Counted from the first letter of the stretch, positions 46,702 to 55,925 are shown. The stretch: 64,000 bases of DNA from Aquirickettsiella gammari (GCA_963701065.1 OY969558.1:1-64000), one strand, 5' to 3'. Program-made: numbers and translations. Notes: generated by a model from the sequence alone, not told the origin.

Positions 46702-46796
46702 TCTCAATATTTAGAATAAGCGATAAACCCTCATTCTACAATTGCAAAAATTTTACCGCGAAGCGCGCCTATTTAACAATAAAAAATGACGATGTT

Positions 46797-47579
46797 ATGA
46801 GAATTGCGTTCGGTATTTCTTATCAAGGCAGTGCCTACCACGGTTGGCAAACGCAAACCGGATTGCCCAGTATACAAGGCTGTTTAGAACAGGCCATTGC
46901 CAAACTGGCTTGTCATCCTGTTTCACTGATTTGTGCGGGCCGTACTGATAAAGGGGTGCATGCTTTAGGTCAAGTGGTTCATTTTGATAGTAGCGCCGAT
47001 CGTTCCCAAGCGGCTTGGCTTTTAGGCTGTAATAGCTACTTACCGACAGATATTCGTATTGATTGGGTACAAAGTGTGCCCATAGAATTTCATGCGCGTT
47101 TTTCAGCGACTGCACGCCGTTATCGCTACATTATCTATAATCAACCGTTGCGCAACGCCTTATGGAATAAACACAGTACCCATTGTTATTATCCCTTAGA
47201 TGAATTACGCATGCAGAGCGCGGCTAATGACCTGATGGGTGAACATGATTTTAGTTCGTTTCGAGCAGCGAGTTGTCAAGCTAAAAATGCTATTCGTCAC
47301 GTGCAACATCTTGAGGTTATGCGCCATCGAGATTATGTCATGATAGATATTCAGGCTAATGCCTTTTTACACCATATGGTACGCAATATAGCGGCTGTCT
47401 TAATGCGTATCGGTGCGGGTAAAAAACCGCTAAATTGGGCGAAAGAGGTTTTATTAGCGAAGGATCGTCGTATAGCGGATGCAACGGCAAGTCCTAATGG
47501 TTTGTATTTAGTGGAAGTTTTTTATCCTGAAAAGTTTGTTATTGCTAAGCCAAAAAATGATTTTTTTAGCATGAGTTAA
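46797..47579 (+). CDS. truA: tRNA pseudouridine(38-40) synthase
   Basis: Makes pseudouridine at positions 38-40 of the anticodon arm. The 260 residues show the catalytic Asp51 in CAGRTDKGVHALGQVVHFD and the C-terminal FLHHMVRNIAAVLMRIGAGKKPLNW. In the ancestral string truA is followed by trpF-accD-folC; here the pot genes stand in the trpF place. Confidence 0.97.
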   Translation: MRIAFGISYQGSAYHGWQTQTGLPSIQGCLEQAIAKLACHPVSLICAGRTDKGVHALGQVVHFDSSADRSQAAWLLGCNSYLPTDIRIDWVQSVPIEFHARFSATARRYRYIIYNQPLRNALWNKHSTHCYYPLDELRMQSAANDLMGEHDFSSFRAASCQAKNAIRHVQHLEVMRHRDYVMIDIQANAFLHHMVRNIAAVLMRIGAGKKPLNWAKEVLLAKDRRIADATASPNGLYLVEVFYPEKFVIAKPKNDFFSMS

Positions 47580-47631
47580 ATTTTGTGCCGTTTATTTCAT
47601 GGTTTAAATAGGAAGAATGCGAACAAAATAC

Positions 47632-47660
47632 TTGGTTTTACTAAAGGTCTATTGCATAAT
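47632..47660 (+). promoter_or_regulatory. Candidate promoter of potABCD
   Basis: TTGGTT (47632-47637) and CATAAT (47655-47660) are 17 bp apart, 48 bp before the potA ATG, in the 128-bp gap after truA. Confidence 0.5.
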
Positions 47661-47707
47661 CGCTTCCGATTTTACCATTACATCATGAAAGTGAGGTTAG
47701 CAGTGTA

Positions 47708-48802
47708 ATGAATGGGAATGTCCTTGAACTCAAAGGGGTCACGAAACGCTTCCATGACGAAGAAGTTTTAGAGGATATTAACTTCGAGGTTAAACAAGGT
47801 GAATTTTTGACCTTGCTTGGACCGAGCGGTTGTGGAAAAACAACGTTATTGCGCTTAATTTCTGGTTTTGAAGAGCCGGATAGTGGCGTTATTTGTATTG
47901 ATGGTCATAATGTAAAAGGATTATCGCCACAAGAACGACATGTCAATACGGTTTTTCAAAGTTACGCTTTATTTCCGCATCTAAATGTCTTCGATAACAT
48001 TGCGTTTGGATTGCGTTGCAAGGGTTTAGCCAAGGCGGATATCAAACAGCAGGTTGAAGAAGCCTTGAAGATGGTGAAGTTGGCGCATTTAAGTCAGCGT
48101 AAACCCTATCAATTAAGTGGAGGTCAGCAACAACGTGTTGCGATTGCCAGGGCGGTGGTGAATAAACCAAGTATCCTTTTATTGGATGAGCCCTTGAGTT
48201 CTTTAGACTATCGGCTGCGTAAAACCATGCAGCTCGAGTTAAAGCAATTACAAACCCAGTTAGGAATTACGTTTATCTTTGTCACCCATGATCAAGAAGA
48301 AGCTTTGTCAATGTCGGATCGCGTTGTCGTGATGCACGAAGGCCGCATTGAGCAGATAGGTACGCCGCGTGAAGTCTATGAAGAACCTCATAGTTTACGT
48401 GTTGCGCGTTTTATAGGTGAAGTTAATATTTTTGAAACACAAGTTATCTCGGTCGATGAACATGTCTTTCATGCTGTTATTGAAGGTAAAGAATTTACTT
48501 TGAAAAATCGACGCCATTTTGCGAAGAATCAAAAAGTTTATACCTTGGTGAGACCCGAAGATCTCGAGGTTTGGTCGCCTACTGAAGTGACAGATACCTC
48601 GCAAATGTTTCCGGGTGTCGTCGAGCAAGTCATTTACAAGGGTTCAACGGTAGATTTAATGGTTCGATTAGAAAGCCAAAACTTGTTAGCGGCGACCCAA
48701 TTTTTTAATGAGGATGATGAGAAGCTCGATTTTCATAGTGGTGAATCGGTGTGGGTGCACTGGATCCCAGGTTGGGAGGTTATTTTACCCGATGAAAGCT
48801 GA
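47708..48802 (+). CDS. potA: Spermidine/putrescine ABC transporter ATPase
   Basis: ATP-binding subunit of the polyamine importer. The 364 residues show Walker A LGPSGCGKTTLL, the Q loop VFQSYALFPHL, the signature LSGGQQQRVAIARA, Walker B ILLLDEPLSSLD and the His switch FVTHDQEEAL. A C-terminal TOBE regulatory domain follows (about 285-360). GAGG lies 11 bases before the ATG. The end overlaps potB by 11 nt. Four genes A-B-C-D form one tight operon. Confidence 0.93.
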   Translation: MNGNVLELKGVTKRFHDEEVLEDINFEVKQGEFLTLLGPSGCGKTTLLRLISGFEEPDSGVICIDGHNVKGLSPQERHVNTVFQSYALFPHLNVFDNIAFGLRCKGLAKADIKQQVEEALKMVKLAHLSQRKPYQLSGGQQQRVAIARAVVNKPSILLLDEPLSSLDYRLRKTMQLELKQLQTQLGITFIFVTHDQEEALSMSDRVVVMHEGRIEQIGTPREVYEEPHSLRVARFIGEVNIFETQVISVDEHVFHAVIEGKEFTLKNRRHFAKNQKVYTLVRPEDLEVWSPTEVTDTSQMFPGVVEQVIYKGSTVDLMVRLESQNLLAATQFFNEDDEKLDFHSGESVWVHWIPGWEVILPDES

Positions 48803-49658
48803 TCGCCTTTTTAAATGGACAACGATAGCGACGGTTTGGCTCTGGTTATCTTTATTTGCCTTACTGCCTACATTACTGGTGCTCATAACGAGCTTTTTAG
48901 AAAATGATACGGTTAATCTTTTTCGTTGGCATTTTTCGCTACAAAATTATCTCGCTTTACTCAATCCTATTTATTTTACCGTATTTTGGCATTCTTTTTA
49001 CATTGCCGGATTATGTAGTTTGATTTGTTTATTGCTAAGTTATCCGTTTGCTTATTTCTTGGCGCGGCTAGAATCTCGATATAAAAGCTTACTCTTATTT
49101 TTAGTGATCATTCCTTTTTGGACCAGTTCATTGATTCGCACCTACGCTATTATTTCTATATTAAAAGCTAAGGGTTTGTTAAATACTTTATTGTTATCAC
49201 TGGGAATTATTCATCATCCACTGACCATTTTATATACTAGTACGGCGGTAATGATAGGTCTCGTTTATAGTTTATTACCTTTTATGATATTACCTTTGTA
49301 TGCCAATATCGAAAAATTAGATATTCGTTTTATTGATGCCGCCCGTGATCTCGGGGCAAGTGCTGTGACTATTCTTGCCCGCGTTATCTTACCTTTAACA
49401 TTACCCGGTATTATGGGCGGAATTATTTTAGTATTTTTACCGGCGATGAGTATGTTTTATATCCCAGATATTTTAGGCGGCGCCAAATCTTTGTTAGTCG
49501 GAAACCTTATCCAAAATGAGTTTTTAGCGGCGCATAATTGGCCATTGGGTTCGGCGGTAAGTATGGTGCTTACTTTGGCGATGGGCTTGCTGTTGTTAAT
49601 GTACCGACGTGCCAATAAAATAGGGCAACATTATGATGAACCGATTGGCGAAATTTAG
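48792..49658 (+). CDS. potB: Spermidine/putrescine ABC transporter permease
   Basis: Inner-membrane permease of 288 residues with six helices. The conserved EAA loop reads IDAARDLGASAVTILARVILPLTLPGIMGG, where PotA docks. I use ATG 48792 (MKADRLFKW), inside the end of potA. An upstream in-frame ATG gives an atypical N-terminus. The gene overlaps potC by 26 nt. Confidence 0.93.
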   Translation: MKADRLFKWTTIATVWLWLSLFALLPTLLVLITSFLENDTVNLFRWHFSLQNYLALLNPIYFTVFWHSFYIAGLCSLICLLLSYPFAYFLARLESRYKSLLLFLVIIPFWTSSLIRTYAIISILKAKGLLNTLLLSLGIIHHPLTILYTSTAVMIGLVYSLLPFMILPLYANIEKLDIRFIDAARDLGASAVTILARVILPLTLPGIMGGIILVFLPAMSMFYIPDILGGAKSLLVGNLIQNEFLAAHNWPLGSAVSMVLTLAMGLLLLMYRRANKIGQHYDEPIGEI

Positions 49659-50412
49659 CTATTTAACGGTAATTTACTGCTTTTTTTATTTTCCTATCAT
49701 CCTGTTGGTGGTTTATTCATTTAATAATTCGACTTATTCCTTATTGTGGCATGGTTTTACTTTAGATTGGTATAAGCAATTGGGTGATGATACCGATCTG
49801 GCGGTCGTGGCGTTACATTCATTAGAAGTGGGTGTGTTGGCCGCCAGCTTGGCTACTTTTATTGGAACTATCGCGGCGACCTGTCTTTACCGCTATCGTT
49901 TTTTTGGCAAGAATTTATTGCACGGTTTATTGTTTGTATTGATTGTTTCTCCCGATATCGTGATGGGAATTTCCTTATTGATTTTATTTTTTTTGCTTAA
50001 AATGCGTTTAGGGTTTTGGTCTTTATTACTGTCACATATTACTTTTTGTATTCCCTTTGTTGCCGTTACCGTTTATAGCCGGCTTAGCGGCTTAGATAAA
50101 AATGTCTTTGAAGCTGCGCGTGATTTAGGCGCGAACGACTTTATGAGTTTTCGTCGAATTATCATTCCGATGCTATGGCCAGCTATTTTAGCCGGTTGGC
50201 TGTTAAGTTTTACCTTGTCATTGGATGATGTCATCATCAGTTTTTTTGTGACAGGTCCTGATTTTCAAATTTTACCGTTATATATTTATTCCTTGGTTCG
50301 TATCGGATTAAAACCTGAATTAAATGCGCTATGCTCTGTTATGTTTGCGATTACACTCTTTATAGTGGTTTTGTTTCAACTCATATTACCGACTAAAAAG
50401 GTGAGTCATTAG
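49633..50412 (+). CDS. potC: Spermidine/putrescine ABC transporter permease
   Basis: Second permease, 259 residues and six helices, with the EAA loop FEAARDLGANDFMSFRRIIIPMLWPAILAGWLLSFTLSLDDVIISFF. The last segment is typical of PotC. Two adjacent ATGs (49633, 49636) are possible starts. potD begins one base after the stop codon. Confidence 0.93.
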   Translation: MMNRLAKFSYLTVIYCFFYFPIILLVVYSFNNSTYSLLWHGFTLDWYKQLGDDTDLAVVALHSLEVGVLAASLATFIGTIAATCLYRYRFFGKNLLHGLLFVLIVSPDIVMGISLLILFFLLKMRLGFWSLLLSHITFCIPFVAVTVYSRLSGLDKNVFEAARDLGANDFMSFRRIIIPMLWPAILAGWLLSFTLSLDDVIISFFVTGPDFQILPLYIYSLVRIGLKPELNALCSVMFAITLFIVVLFQLILPTKKVSH

Positions 50413-50413
50413 G

Positions 50414-51451
50414 ATGCGTATATCTCATTATTTTATCGCGTGTGTACTTTTGTGGATCGGTGGGCCGGTATTTGGCAAAGAAAATGTTGTCAATATTTAT
50501 AATTGGTCAAATTATATTTCCACTGAGGTATTAAAAGAATTTACCCAAGAAACAGGCATTAAAGTTAATTACACCACTTACGATAGCAATGAGACGCTTT
50601 ATGCTAAGCTCAAAGCCAATCCGCATACCGGTTACGATGTCATTGTGCCATCGACTTATTTTGTCGATCGCATGCGTCGACAAGGTATGTTACAAGCACT
50701 GGATAAGTCGAGATTATCGAACTTTAAAAATCTTAATCCGGCTTTATTGAACAAGCCTTATGATCCAGGCAACCATTATAGTATTCCTTATTTTTGGACC
50801 ACGACGGGGATCGTTGTTAATACGCGCGTGCATGCGCCGAATCAGTTCCAACATTGGGCTGACTTTTGGAATCCATCTCATCGTAATCAATTGCTCTTAT
50901 TAGATGATGTGCATGAAGTGTTTTCAATGGCCTTGCTGGTATTAGGTTATTCGCCCAATGACACCGAGCCTGAACATATTCGACGCGCTTATCTGAAATT
51001 AAAACAATTAATGCCCAATATTCGATTATTTAATAATGATGGGGTTAAAGCACTTTATATTGATGAAGATTTAAGTGTCGGTATGGGCTGGAATGGTGAT
51101 ATTTATCAAGCATCCCAAGAGAATAAGGCATTAGATTTTATTTATCCTAAAGAAGGGTTTGTTGTTTCCATTGATAGTATGGCCATTCCGATAGGGGCAT
51201 CGCACTTAAATAACGCCTATATTTTTATCAATTTTATATTAAGACCTGATATTGCTAAAAAGATTAGTTTAGCCATCGGTTATGCGACGCCTAATCTTGC
51301 CGCCTATAAATTGATGCCCAAATCGATCTTAAATAATCCTATCATCTATCCTGATAGTAAGGTCTTGCAGCGAAGTGTGGTCCAAACCGACGTCGGTGCC
51401 GCAGAAAGAATTTATCAAAAATATTGGGAATTGTTGAAAATAGGGGGTTAG
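50414..51451 (+). CDS. potD: Spermidine/putrescine-binding periplasmic protein
   Basis: Solute-binding protein of 345 residues with a signal peptide (about 1-21). The mature part begins with the family motif VVNIYNWSNYISTEVLKEFTQETGIKVNYTTYDSNETLYAKLKA and holds the aromatic and acidic binding pocket residues (YFWTTTGIVVN, GMGWNGDIYQA). It could bind putrescine, spermidine or both; sequence alone does not decide. Confidence 0.93.
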   Translation: MRISHYFIACVLLWIGGPVFGKENVVNIYNWSNYISTEVLKEFTQETGIKVNYTTYDSNETLYAKLKANPHTGYDVIVPSTYFVDRMRRQGMLQALDKSRLSNFKNLNPALLNKPYDPGNHYSIPYFWTTTGIVVNTRVHAPNQFQHWADFWNPSHRNQLLLLDDVHEVFSMALLVLGYSPNDTEPEHIRRAYLKLKQLMPNIRLFNNDGVKALYIDEDLSVGMGWNGDIYQASQENKALDFIYPKEGFVVSIDSMAIPIGASHLNNAYIFINFILRPDIAKKISLAIGYATPNLAAYKLMPKSILNNPIIYPDSKVLQRSVVQTDVGAAERIYQKYWELLKIGG

Positions 51452-51530
51452 TCCAGGCATTATATCGCGGGTAAACCTAAGTCTTTGCATCTCATTGGTT
51501 TTATGTCGATGCTTCTAAACGGGAAATCTT

Positions 51531-52430
51531 ATGAGTTGGTTAAAAAAAGTAATTAAGGGCATCCAGACGGTTGTTCGTAGTAGCACAGGGGTGCCTGAAA
51601 ATAGCTGGGTTAAATGCGAGTCGTGTCAGGCGGTCCTTTATCGTGCTGAATTTGAACGTAATTTGATGGTTTGTCCCACCTGTAACCATCATCATCGTGT
51701 CAAAGCGAGAAAACGCTTAGAACAACTTTTAGATCCTGAATCCCGTCATGAAATAGCCAATGAAGTCGTCGCCGTTGACAAACTTAAGTTCAAAGATCAG
51801 TTTAAATACAAGGATCGCCTTCACCAAGCGATGAAAAAAACCGGCGAAAAAGAAGCCTTGCTGGTGATGCAAGCTAAACTACAGGGTATTCCTTTAGTTT
51901 GTGCGGCTTTTGAATTTGATTTTATGGGTGGATCTATGGGCGCTGCGGTAGGTGAACGTTTTGTACGTGGCGTGCTAGCCGCTATAGAGGCTGATATTCC
52001 CTTTCTTTGTATTTCGGCGAGTGGTGGGGCACGCATGCAAGAAGGATTATTTTCATTAATGCAAATGGCGAAAACCAGTGCGGTACTCGCTAAGCTTAAA
52101 CAAAAGGGCTTACCCTTTATTTCCGTGCTAACTGATCCGACGATGGGTGGTGTATCGGCGAGTTTTGCTAATTTAGGCGATATTATTATCGCAGAACCTA
52201 AAGCCTTAATCGGTTTTGCCGGTCCTCGTGTTATTGAGCAAACGGTACGTCAAGTGTTGCCTGAAGGATTTCAACGCAGTGAATTTTTACTAGAACATGG
52301 CGCTATCGATATGATCGTCGATAGACGTGTTTTAAAAGATAAAATAGCCGCCTTGTTAACTAAATTAATGGCGGCGAATCAGGGGCGCTATTCTCTATCT
52401 GCGCTTATCAATGATAACGATGCCGAATGA
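51531..52430 (+). CDS. accD: Acetyl-CoA carboxylase, carboxyltransferase beta subunit
   Basis: Transfers the carboxyl group from biotin to acetyl-CoA with AccA, the first step of fatty acid synthesis. It has 299 residues. The N-terminal zinc ribbon has four Cys (WVKCESCQAVLYRAEFERNLMVCPTCNHHHRV). The crotonase-like core has FMGGSMGAAVGERFVRGV and CISASGGARMQEGLFSLMQM. The end overlaps folC, its usual partner. Confidence 0.97.
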   Translation: MSWLKKVIKGIQTVVRSSTGVPENSWVKCESCQAVLYRAEFERNLMVCPTCNHHHRVKARKRLEQLLDPESRHEIANEVVAVDKLKFKDQFKYKDRLHQAMKKTGEKEALLVMQAKLQGIPLVCAAFEFDFMGGSMGAAVGERFVRGVLAAIEADIPFLCISASGGARMQEGLFSLMQMAKTSAVLAKLKQKGLPFISVLTDPTMGGVSASFANLGDIIIAEPKALIGFAGPRVIEQTVRQVLPEGFQRSEFLLEHGAIDMIVDRRVLKDKIAALLTKLMAANQGRYSLSALINDNDAE

Positions 52431-53694
52431 ACGACGAACAAGTACGACACCACTTCAGGATTGGTTAGCTTATTTAGAAACCTGTCATCGCAAAAGCATC
52501 GATTTAGGTCTCGATCGCATCACGCAAGTGGCTAAACGTTTAGACGTCTTAACATTTGCTTGTCCTGTTATTACGGTCGCAGGAACCAATGGCAAGGGTT
52601 CCAATGTGGCATTAACCGCGGCTATTTTAACCGCAGCAGGATATCGTGTGGCGACTTATACGTCACCTCACCTTATCCATTATAATGAGCGAATACAAAT
52701 AGCCGGTCAGTGTGTGAGTGATCAAGCCTTATGTCATGCTTTTACTCAGATTGAAAGCTTACGCGCTAATGTTTCACTGACTTATTTTGAATTCACAACC
52801 TTAGCGGCGTTGTGGTTGTTTAAACAACAATCGCATCTTGATGCGATTATTTTAGAAGTGGGGTTAGGTGGGCGCTTGGATGCGGTTAATTGCGTTGACG
52901 CTGATCTGGCTATCATCAGTATGATCGATCTTGATCATATGGAGTACTTAGGTGATACGCGAGAAGCAATTGCTAAGGAAAAAGCGGGGATTTTGCGTCG
53001 GTATAAACCTTGTGTCTGTGGCGATTTTGCGATACCGCAATCTATCTTAGAGCATGCGCAGTCCTTAGCCAGTCCACTGTATCGGCAAGGGTTTGAGTTT
53101 GATTATAAAATACAGGGCTCATCCTGGTCTTGGCAAAGCCAACATCATTCGCTAATCGATTTACCACTACCACGTATTGACTTGCAGAATGCGGCAACGG
53201 TGCTACAAGCGATAGAGCTATTAAGCGACCGATTTTCAATTACATCGGCTGCCATAAAAGAAGGTTTAAAGCGAGTTTTTCTGCCCGGCCGATTTCAATG
53301 TATCGAAAAAAATTCACGTCGAATTATCATTGACGTAGCGCATAATCCAGCCGGAGGGCGCTGTTTAGCGAAAAGACTGCTTCATAGCGTCTGTGCCGGA
53401 AAAATCCATGCGCTGGTCGGGATGTTAGCTGATAAAGATATTGTCAACACCTTGCGTCCTTTACTGTCGCAGGTGGATTACTGGTACGTGAGTGATTTGA
53501 CTGTTCCACGAGGGGCAAGCGCTCAGCACTTAAAGCAAGTCTTAATGAGCTTGCAGGGGATGCCAGTTATTTTGGAATTTTCTAGACCGGATTTAGCTTT
53601 TCAACACGCTTATCAGAGCCTGCAGAAAAACGATAGTTTATTGGTTTTTGGCTCATTCCATACCGCGGCCGCGATATATCACCATTTTAACTAA
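52420..53694 (+). CDS. folC: Dihydrofolate/folylpolyglutamate synthase
   Basis: Adds glycine-linked glutamates to folate and makes dihydrofolate from dihydropteroate. The 424 residues show the P-loop VITVAGTNGKGSNVALTAAIL, the Mur-ligase-like SPHLIHYNERIQIAG, DAIILEVGLGGRLDAVN, DHMEYLGDTREAIAKEKAGILR and the C-terminal VDVAHNPAGGR-type segment (RIIIDVAHNPAGGRCLA). ATG 52411 and ATG 52420 are both possible starts; neither has a clear ribosome site, as expected for a gene coupled to accD. Confidence 0.95.
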   Translation: MPNERRTSTTPLQDWLAYLETCHRKSIDLGLDRITQVAKRLDVLTFACPVITVAGTNGKGSNVALTAAILTAAGYRVATYTSPHLIHYNERIQIAGQCVSDQALCHAFTQIESLRANVSLTYFEFTTLAALWLFKQQSHLDAIILEVGLGGRLDAVNCVDADLAIISMIDLDHMEYLGDTREAIAKEKAGILRRYKPCVCGDFAIPQSILEHAQSLASPLYRQGFEFDYKIQGSSWSWQSQHHSLIDLPLPRIDLQNAATVLQAIELLSDRFSITSAAIKEGLKRVFLPGRFQCIEKNSRRIIIDVAHNPAGGRCLAKRLLHSVCAGKIHALVGMLADKDIVNTLRPLLSQVDYWYVSDLTVPRGASAQHLKQVLMSLQGMPVILEFSRPDLAFQHAYQSLQKNDSLLVFGSFHTAAAIYHHFN

Positions 53695-53880
53695 GTTTAG
53701 CTTTTTAAGGCGATAGCTAAAATTATTGACTTTACCGTCGACCTGAGTCGATTAAAACAGGTTTACAAGATAAGAAAAAATAAGCTGGGGTTTTTAGCAT
53801 CAAAACAATTTTAGACTTAAGTTCGCAAATTCAAATGTTATAGGTATAATTTCAGCGATATAGATTTCTTGAGAGTGATA

Positions 53881-54366
53881 GTGGCTACTCAATTTAGACG
53901 CTCGAGCTTTGTTGCCATCACGGTTGTGGTGGCACTGTTGGTTATTTTTGTGCCTTTATTTGTAAAAGATTATCGAGCTGATCCCTTACAGTCTTTTATT
54001 ATGCCTAATTTACCCGCTCAACCTAGTCCAGAGTTACTACCTATGGTTTCAAGCCATCATCGTATGCACGGTATGCATAGCATGCAAAGTTTGTTGAACT
54101 TTCCTTTACCTCCGGCTAAAGCCTGGGTGATTGAATTACCAGACTTTAAAAATCCAGCTGATGCAAAAGCTTTAGTGCTAAGCTTACAACTTAAAGGTTT
54201 TAAAGCGTATAGCCGTCAATTTAATAGCCTAACCCAGGTTTTGACACGTGTTTTTGTAGGTCCTGAAATCAAACCAGAGCAAATGAAATCAGTGGCAGAG
54301 CGACTCAATACCGAAATGCATCTCGATACCAAGGTTGTCCCCTTTGATCCATTACTTATTCAGTAA
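53881..54366 (+). CDS. SPOR-domain membrane protein (DedD-like)
   Basis: A 161-residue protein with one N-terminal transmembrane helix (about 10-29), a short periplasmic linker with an odd His/Met-rich stretch (SSHHRMHGMHSMQSL), and a C-terminal SPOR domain (about 75-155, AWVIELPDFKNPADAKALVLSLQLKGFKAYSR...RVFVGPEI). SPOR domains bind denuded septal peptidoglycan. Position after folC and layout match DedD. The start is taken as GTG 53881; a TTG four codons upstream is in frame. The next gene starts right at its stop. Confidence 0.85.
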   Translation: MATQFRRSSFVAITVVVALLVIFVPLFVKDYRADPLQSFIMPNLPAQPSPELLPMVSSHHRMHGMHSMQSLLNFPLPPAKAWVIELPDFKNPADAKALVLSLQLKGFKAYSRQFNSLTQVLTRVFVGPEIKPEQMKSVAERLNTEMHLDTKVVPFDPLLIQ

Positions 54367-55152
54367 ATGCCAAAAAAAATTAAAAAATTAACTTATCAAA
54401 AGCGCATCGATTATTGCTTAAATTCAAGCGCGCGTGCGTTATGTCAATTGATTGCGGAGAAGCAAAGCAATCTTTGTTTATCCGCCGATATAAACTGTGC
54501 GGATGAATTACTCGCCTTAGCCGACAAGGTAGGCACCGAGATTTGTTTATTAAAAACCCATGTTGATATTCTTAACAAGTTTACACCTGAGTTTATATCG
54601 CAACTTAAATATTTAGCGGATAAACATCAATTTTTAATTTTTGAAGACCGTAAATTTGCCGATATTGGCCATACGGTTAAACAACAGTATGGCGGCGGTA
54701 TCTACCATATTGCAGAATGGGCCGATATGATCAATGCCCATACGGTTCCTGGCCCAGGTATTATTCAGGGCTTGCGGGAGGTTGGTTTGGCCAAACAACG
54801 TGGTTTATTATTGCTCGCTGAGATGAGTTCTACGGGCACGCTAGCGACAGGGGCTTATACCAAGGCCAGTATCGCGATGGCAAATCAGTACCCTGATTTT
54901 GTCATGGGTTTTATTTCACAGCATCAATTGACTGAAAATCCAGGCTTTATTCATATGACCCCGGGTGTACAATTTGACCCAATGAGTGGTGACGGTTTAG
55001 GGCAGCAATATATCTCGCCTGAACAGGCCATTATTCAGAACGCAAGTGATATTATTATCGTCGGTCGGGGTATTTATCAGGCTAATGATGTGCTAGCGAG
55101 CGCAATTTGCTATCGAAAATCAGCTTGGGAAGCCTATTTATCATGCTGTTAA
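54367..55152 (+). CDS. pyrF: Orotidine 5'-phosphate decarboxylase, eukaryotic (URA3/UMPS) type
   Basis: Makes UMP from OMP, the last step of pyrimidine synthesis. The 261 residues read like yeast URA3 and the C-terminal half of animal UMP synthase: ICLLKTHVDIL (Lys63), FLIFEDRKFADIGHTVKQQY (Asp94, Lys96, Asp99 catalytic set), IAEWADMINAHTVPGPGIIQGL, FIHMTPGVQFD and the ending SDIIIVGRGIY...YRKSAWEAYL. The common bacterial PyrF has a shorter, clearly different sequence (LDLKFHDIP at the active site). No orotate phosphoribosyltransferase domain is fused. It starts immediately after the SPOR gene and overlaps cmk by 10 nt, so it is fully built into the operon. Codon use is not visibly different from neighbours, so if acquired, the event is old. 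Confidence 0.93.
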   Translation: MPKKIKKLTYQKRIDYCLNSSARALCQLIAEKQSNLCLSADINCADELLALADKVGTEICLLKTHVDILNKFTPEFISQLKYLADKHQFLIFEDRKFADIGHTVKQQYGGGIYHIAEWADMINAHTVPGPGIIQGLREVGLAKQRGLLLLAEMSSTGTLATGAYTKASIAMANQYPDFVMGFISQHQLTENPGFIHMTPGVQFDPMSGDGLGQQYISPEQAIIQNASDIIIVGRGIYQANDVLASAICYRKSAWEAYLSCC

Positions 55153-55856
55153 ACAGCCCTAAAAATTCATCTTCTTTAGTAGTGCCGGTCATTACGATTG
55201 ATGGTCCTAGTGGATCCGGCAAAGGGACTATTAGTCGCTTATTAGCTAAAGAGCTGGGCTGGCACTTTCTTGATAGCGGCGCTATTTATCGCGCGCTAGC
55301 CTGGCTGGCCCTATTTACTCAGACACCCTTAGAAGAAGAAAGCTTACTGCCTTTGGTTAAACAGCTAGTGCTTGATTTTAGATTACGTCCTAGCGATTAC
55401 ATGCTGCGAGTATTCTGTAAGCAGCACGATATTACCGATATAATCCGTAGCGAAGAATATGGCCATTTAGCCTCTCAATTGGGTGCTTATGCCAAAGTAA
55501 GGCGGGAGTTACTCGACTACCAGCGCGCCTTTCGCAAAGCACCGGGTTTAGTCGCTGATGGAAGGGATATGGGGAGTGTCGTTTTCCCTGATGCACCACT
55601 TAAAGTTTTCCTAGAAGCGAGTTCGGAAGAACGCGCTAAAAGACGCTATTTACAGTTGAAGGGGAAGGGGAAGCATGTTAGCCTTAACGCCGTACGAGCG
55701 GAACTTGAGCTGCGTGATAGCAAGGATAGGCAACGCGCTACGGCGCCATTAATAGCGCCGTTAGGCGCGAGTATCATTGATACCACCCACTTAAGTATTC
55801 AAGACGTATTGCAGTGCATTAAAGCTAAGCTGCAAGAGGCTAAGATTAAATTTTAA
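55143..55856 (+). CDS. cmk: Cytidylate kinase
   Basis: Phosphorylates CMP and dCMP with ATP. The 237 residues show the P-loop TIDGPSGSGKGTISRLLA, the CMP-site LDSGAIYRALAW, and VADGRDMGSVVFPDAPLKVFLEASSEERAKRRYLQL. ATG 55143 lies inside the end of pyrF. An in-frame ATG at 55107 would add an atypical front. It precedes rpsA, the standard gammaproteobacterial pair. Confidence 0.96.
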   Translation: MLLNSPKNSSSLVVPVITIDGPSGSGKGTISRLLAKELGWHFLDSGAIYRALAWLALFTQTPLEEESLLPLVKQLVLDFRLRPSDYMLRVFCKQHDITDIIRSEEYGHLASQLGAYAKVRRELLDYQRAFRKAPGLVADGRDMGSVVFPDAPLKVFLEASSEERAKRRYLQLKGKGKHVSLNAVRAELELRDSKDRQRATAPLIAPLGASIIDTTHLSIQDVLQCIKAKLQEAKIKF

Positions 55857-55874
55857 GCCACAGGGGGCATTTTT

Positions 55875-55925
55875 CTCGTGATTTATCGCGAGTAATAGCC
55901 GAATATTAATTGCGCATTTTTGCGC
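55875..55925 (+). promoter_or_regulatory. Hairpins in the rpsA leader, possible S1 autoregulation
   Basis: Between cmk and rpsA (111 bp) two small stem-loops are seen: ctcgtg/cgcgag (55875-55892, one G-U) and gcgca/tgcgc (55912-55925). The rpsA ATG lacks a clear Shine-Dalgarno (acaagtgatataactat). In E. coli a structured rpsA leader without a strong Shine-Dalgarno lets S1 repress its own translation. A similar role here is inference. Confidence 0.4.
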
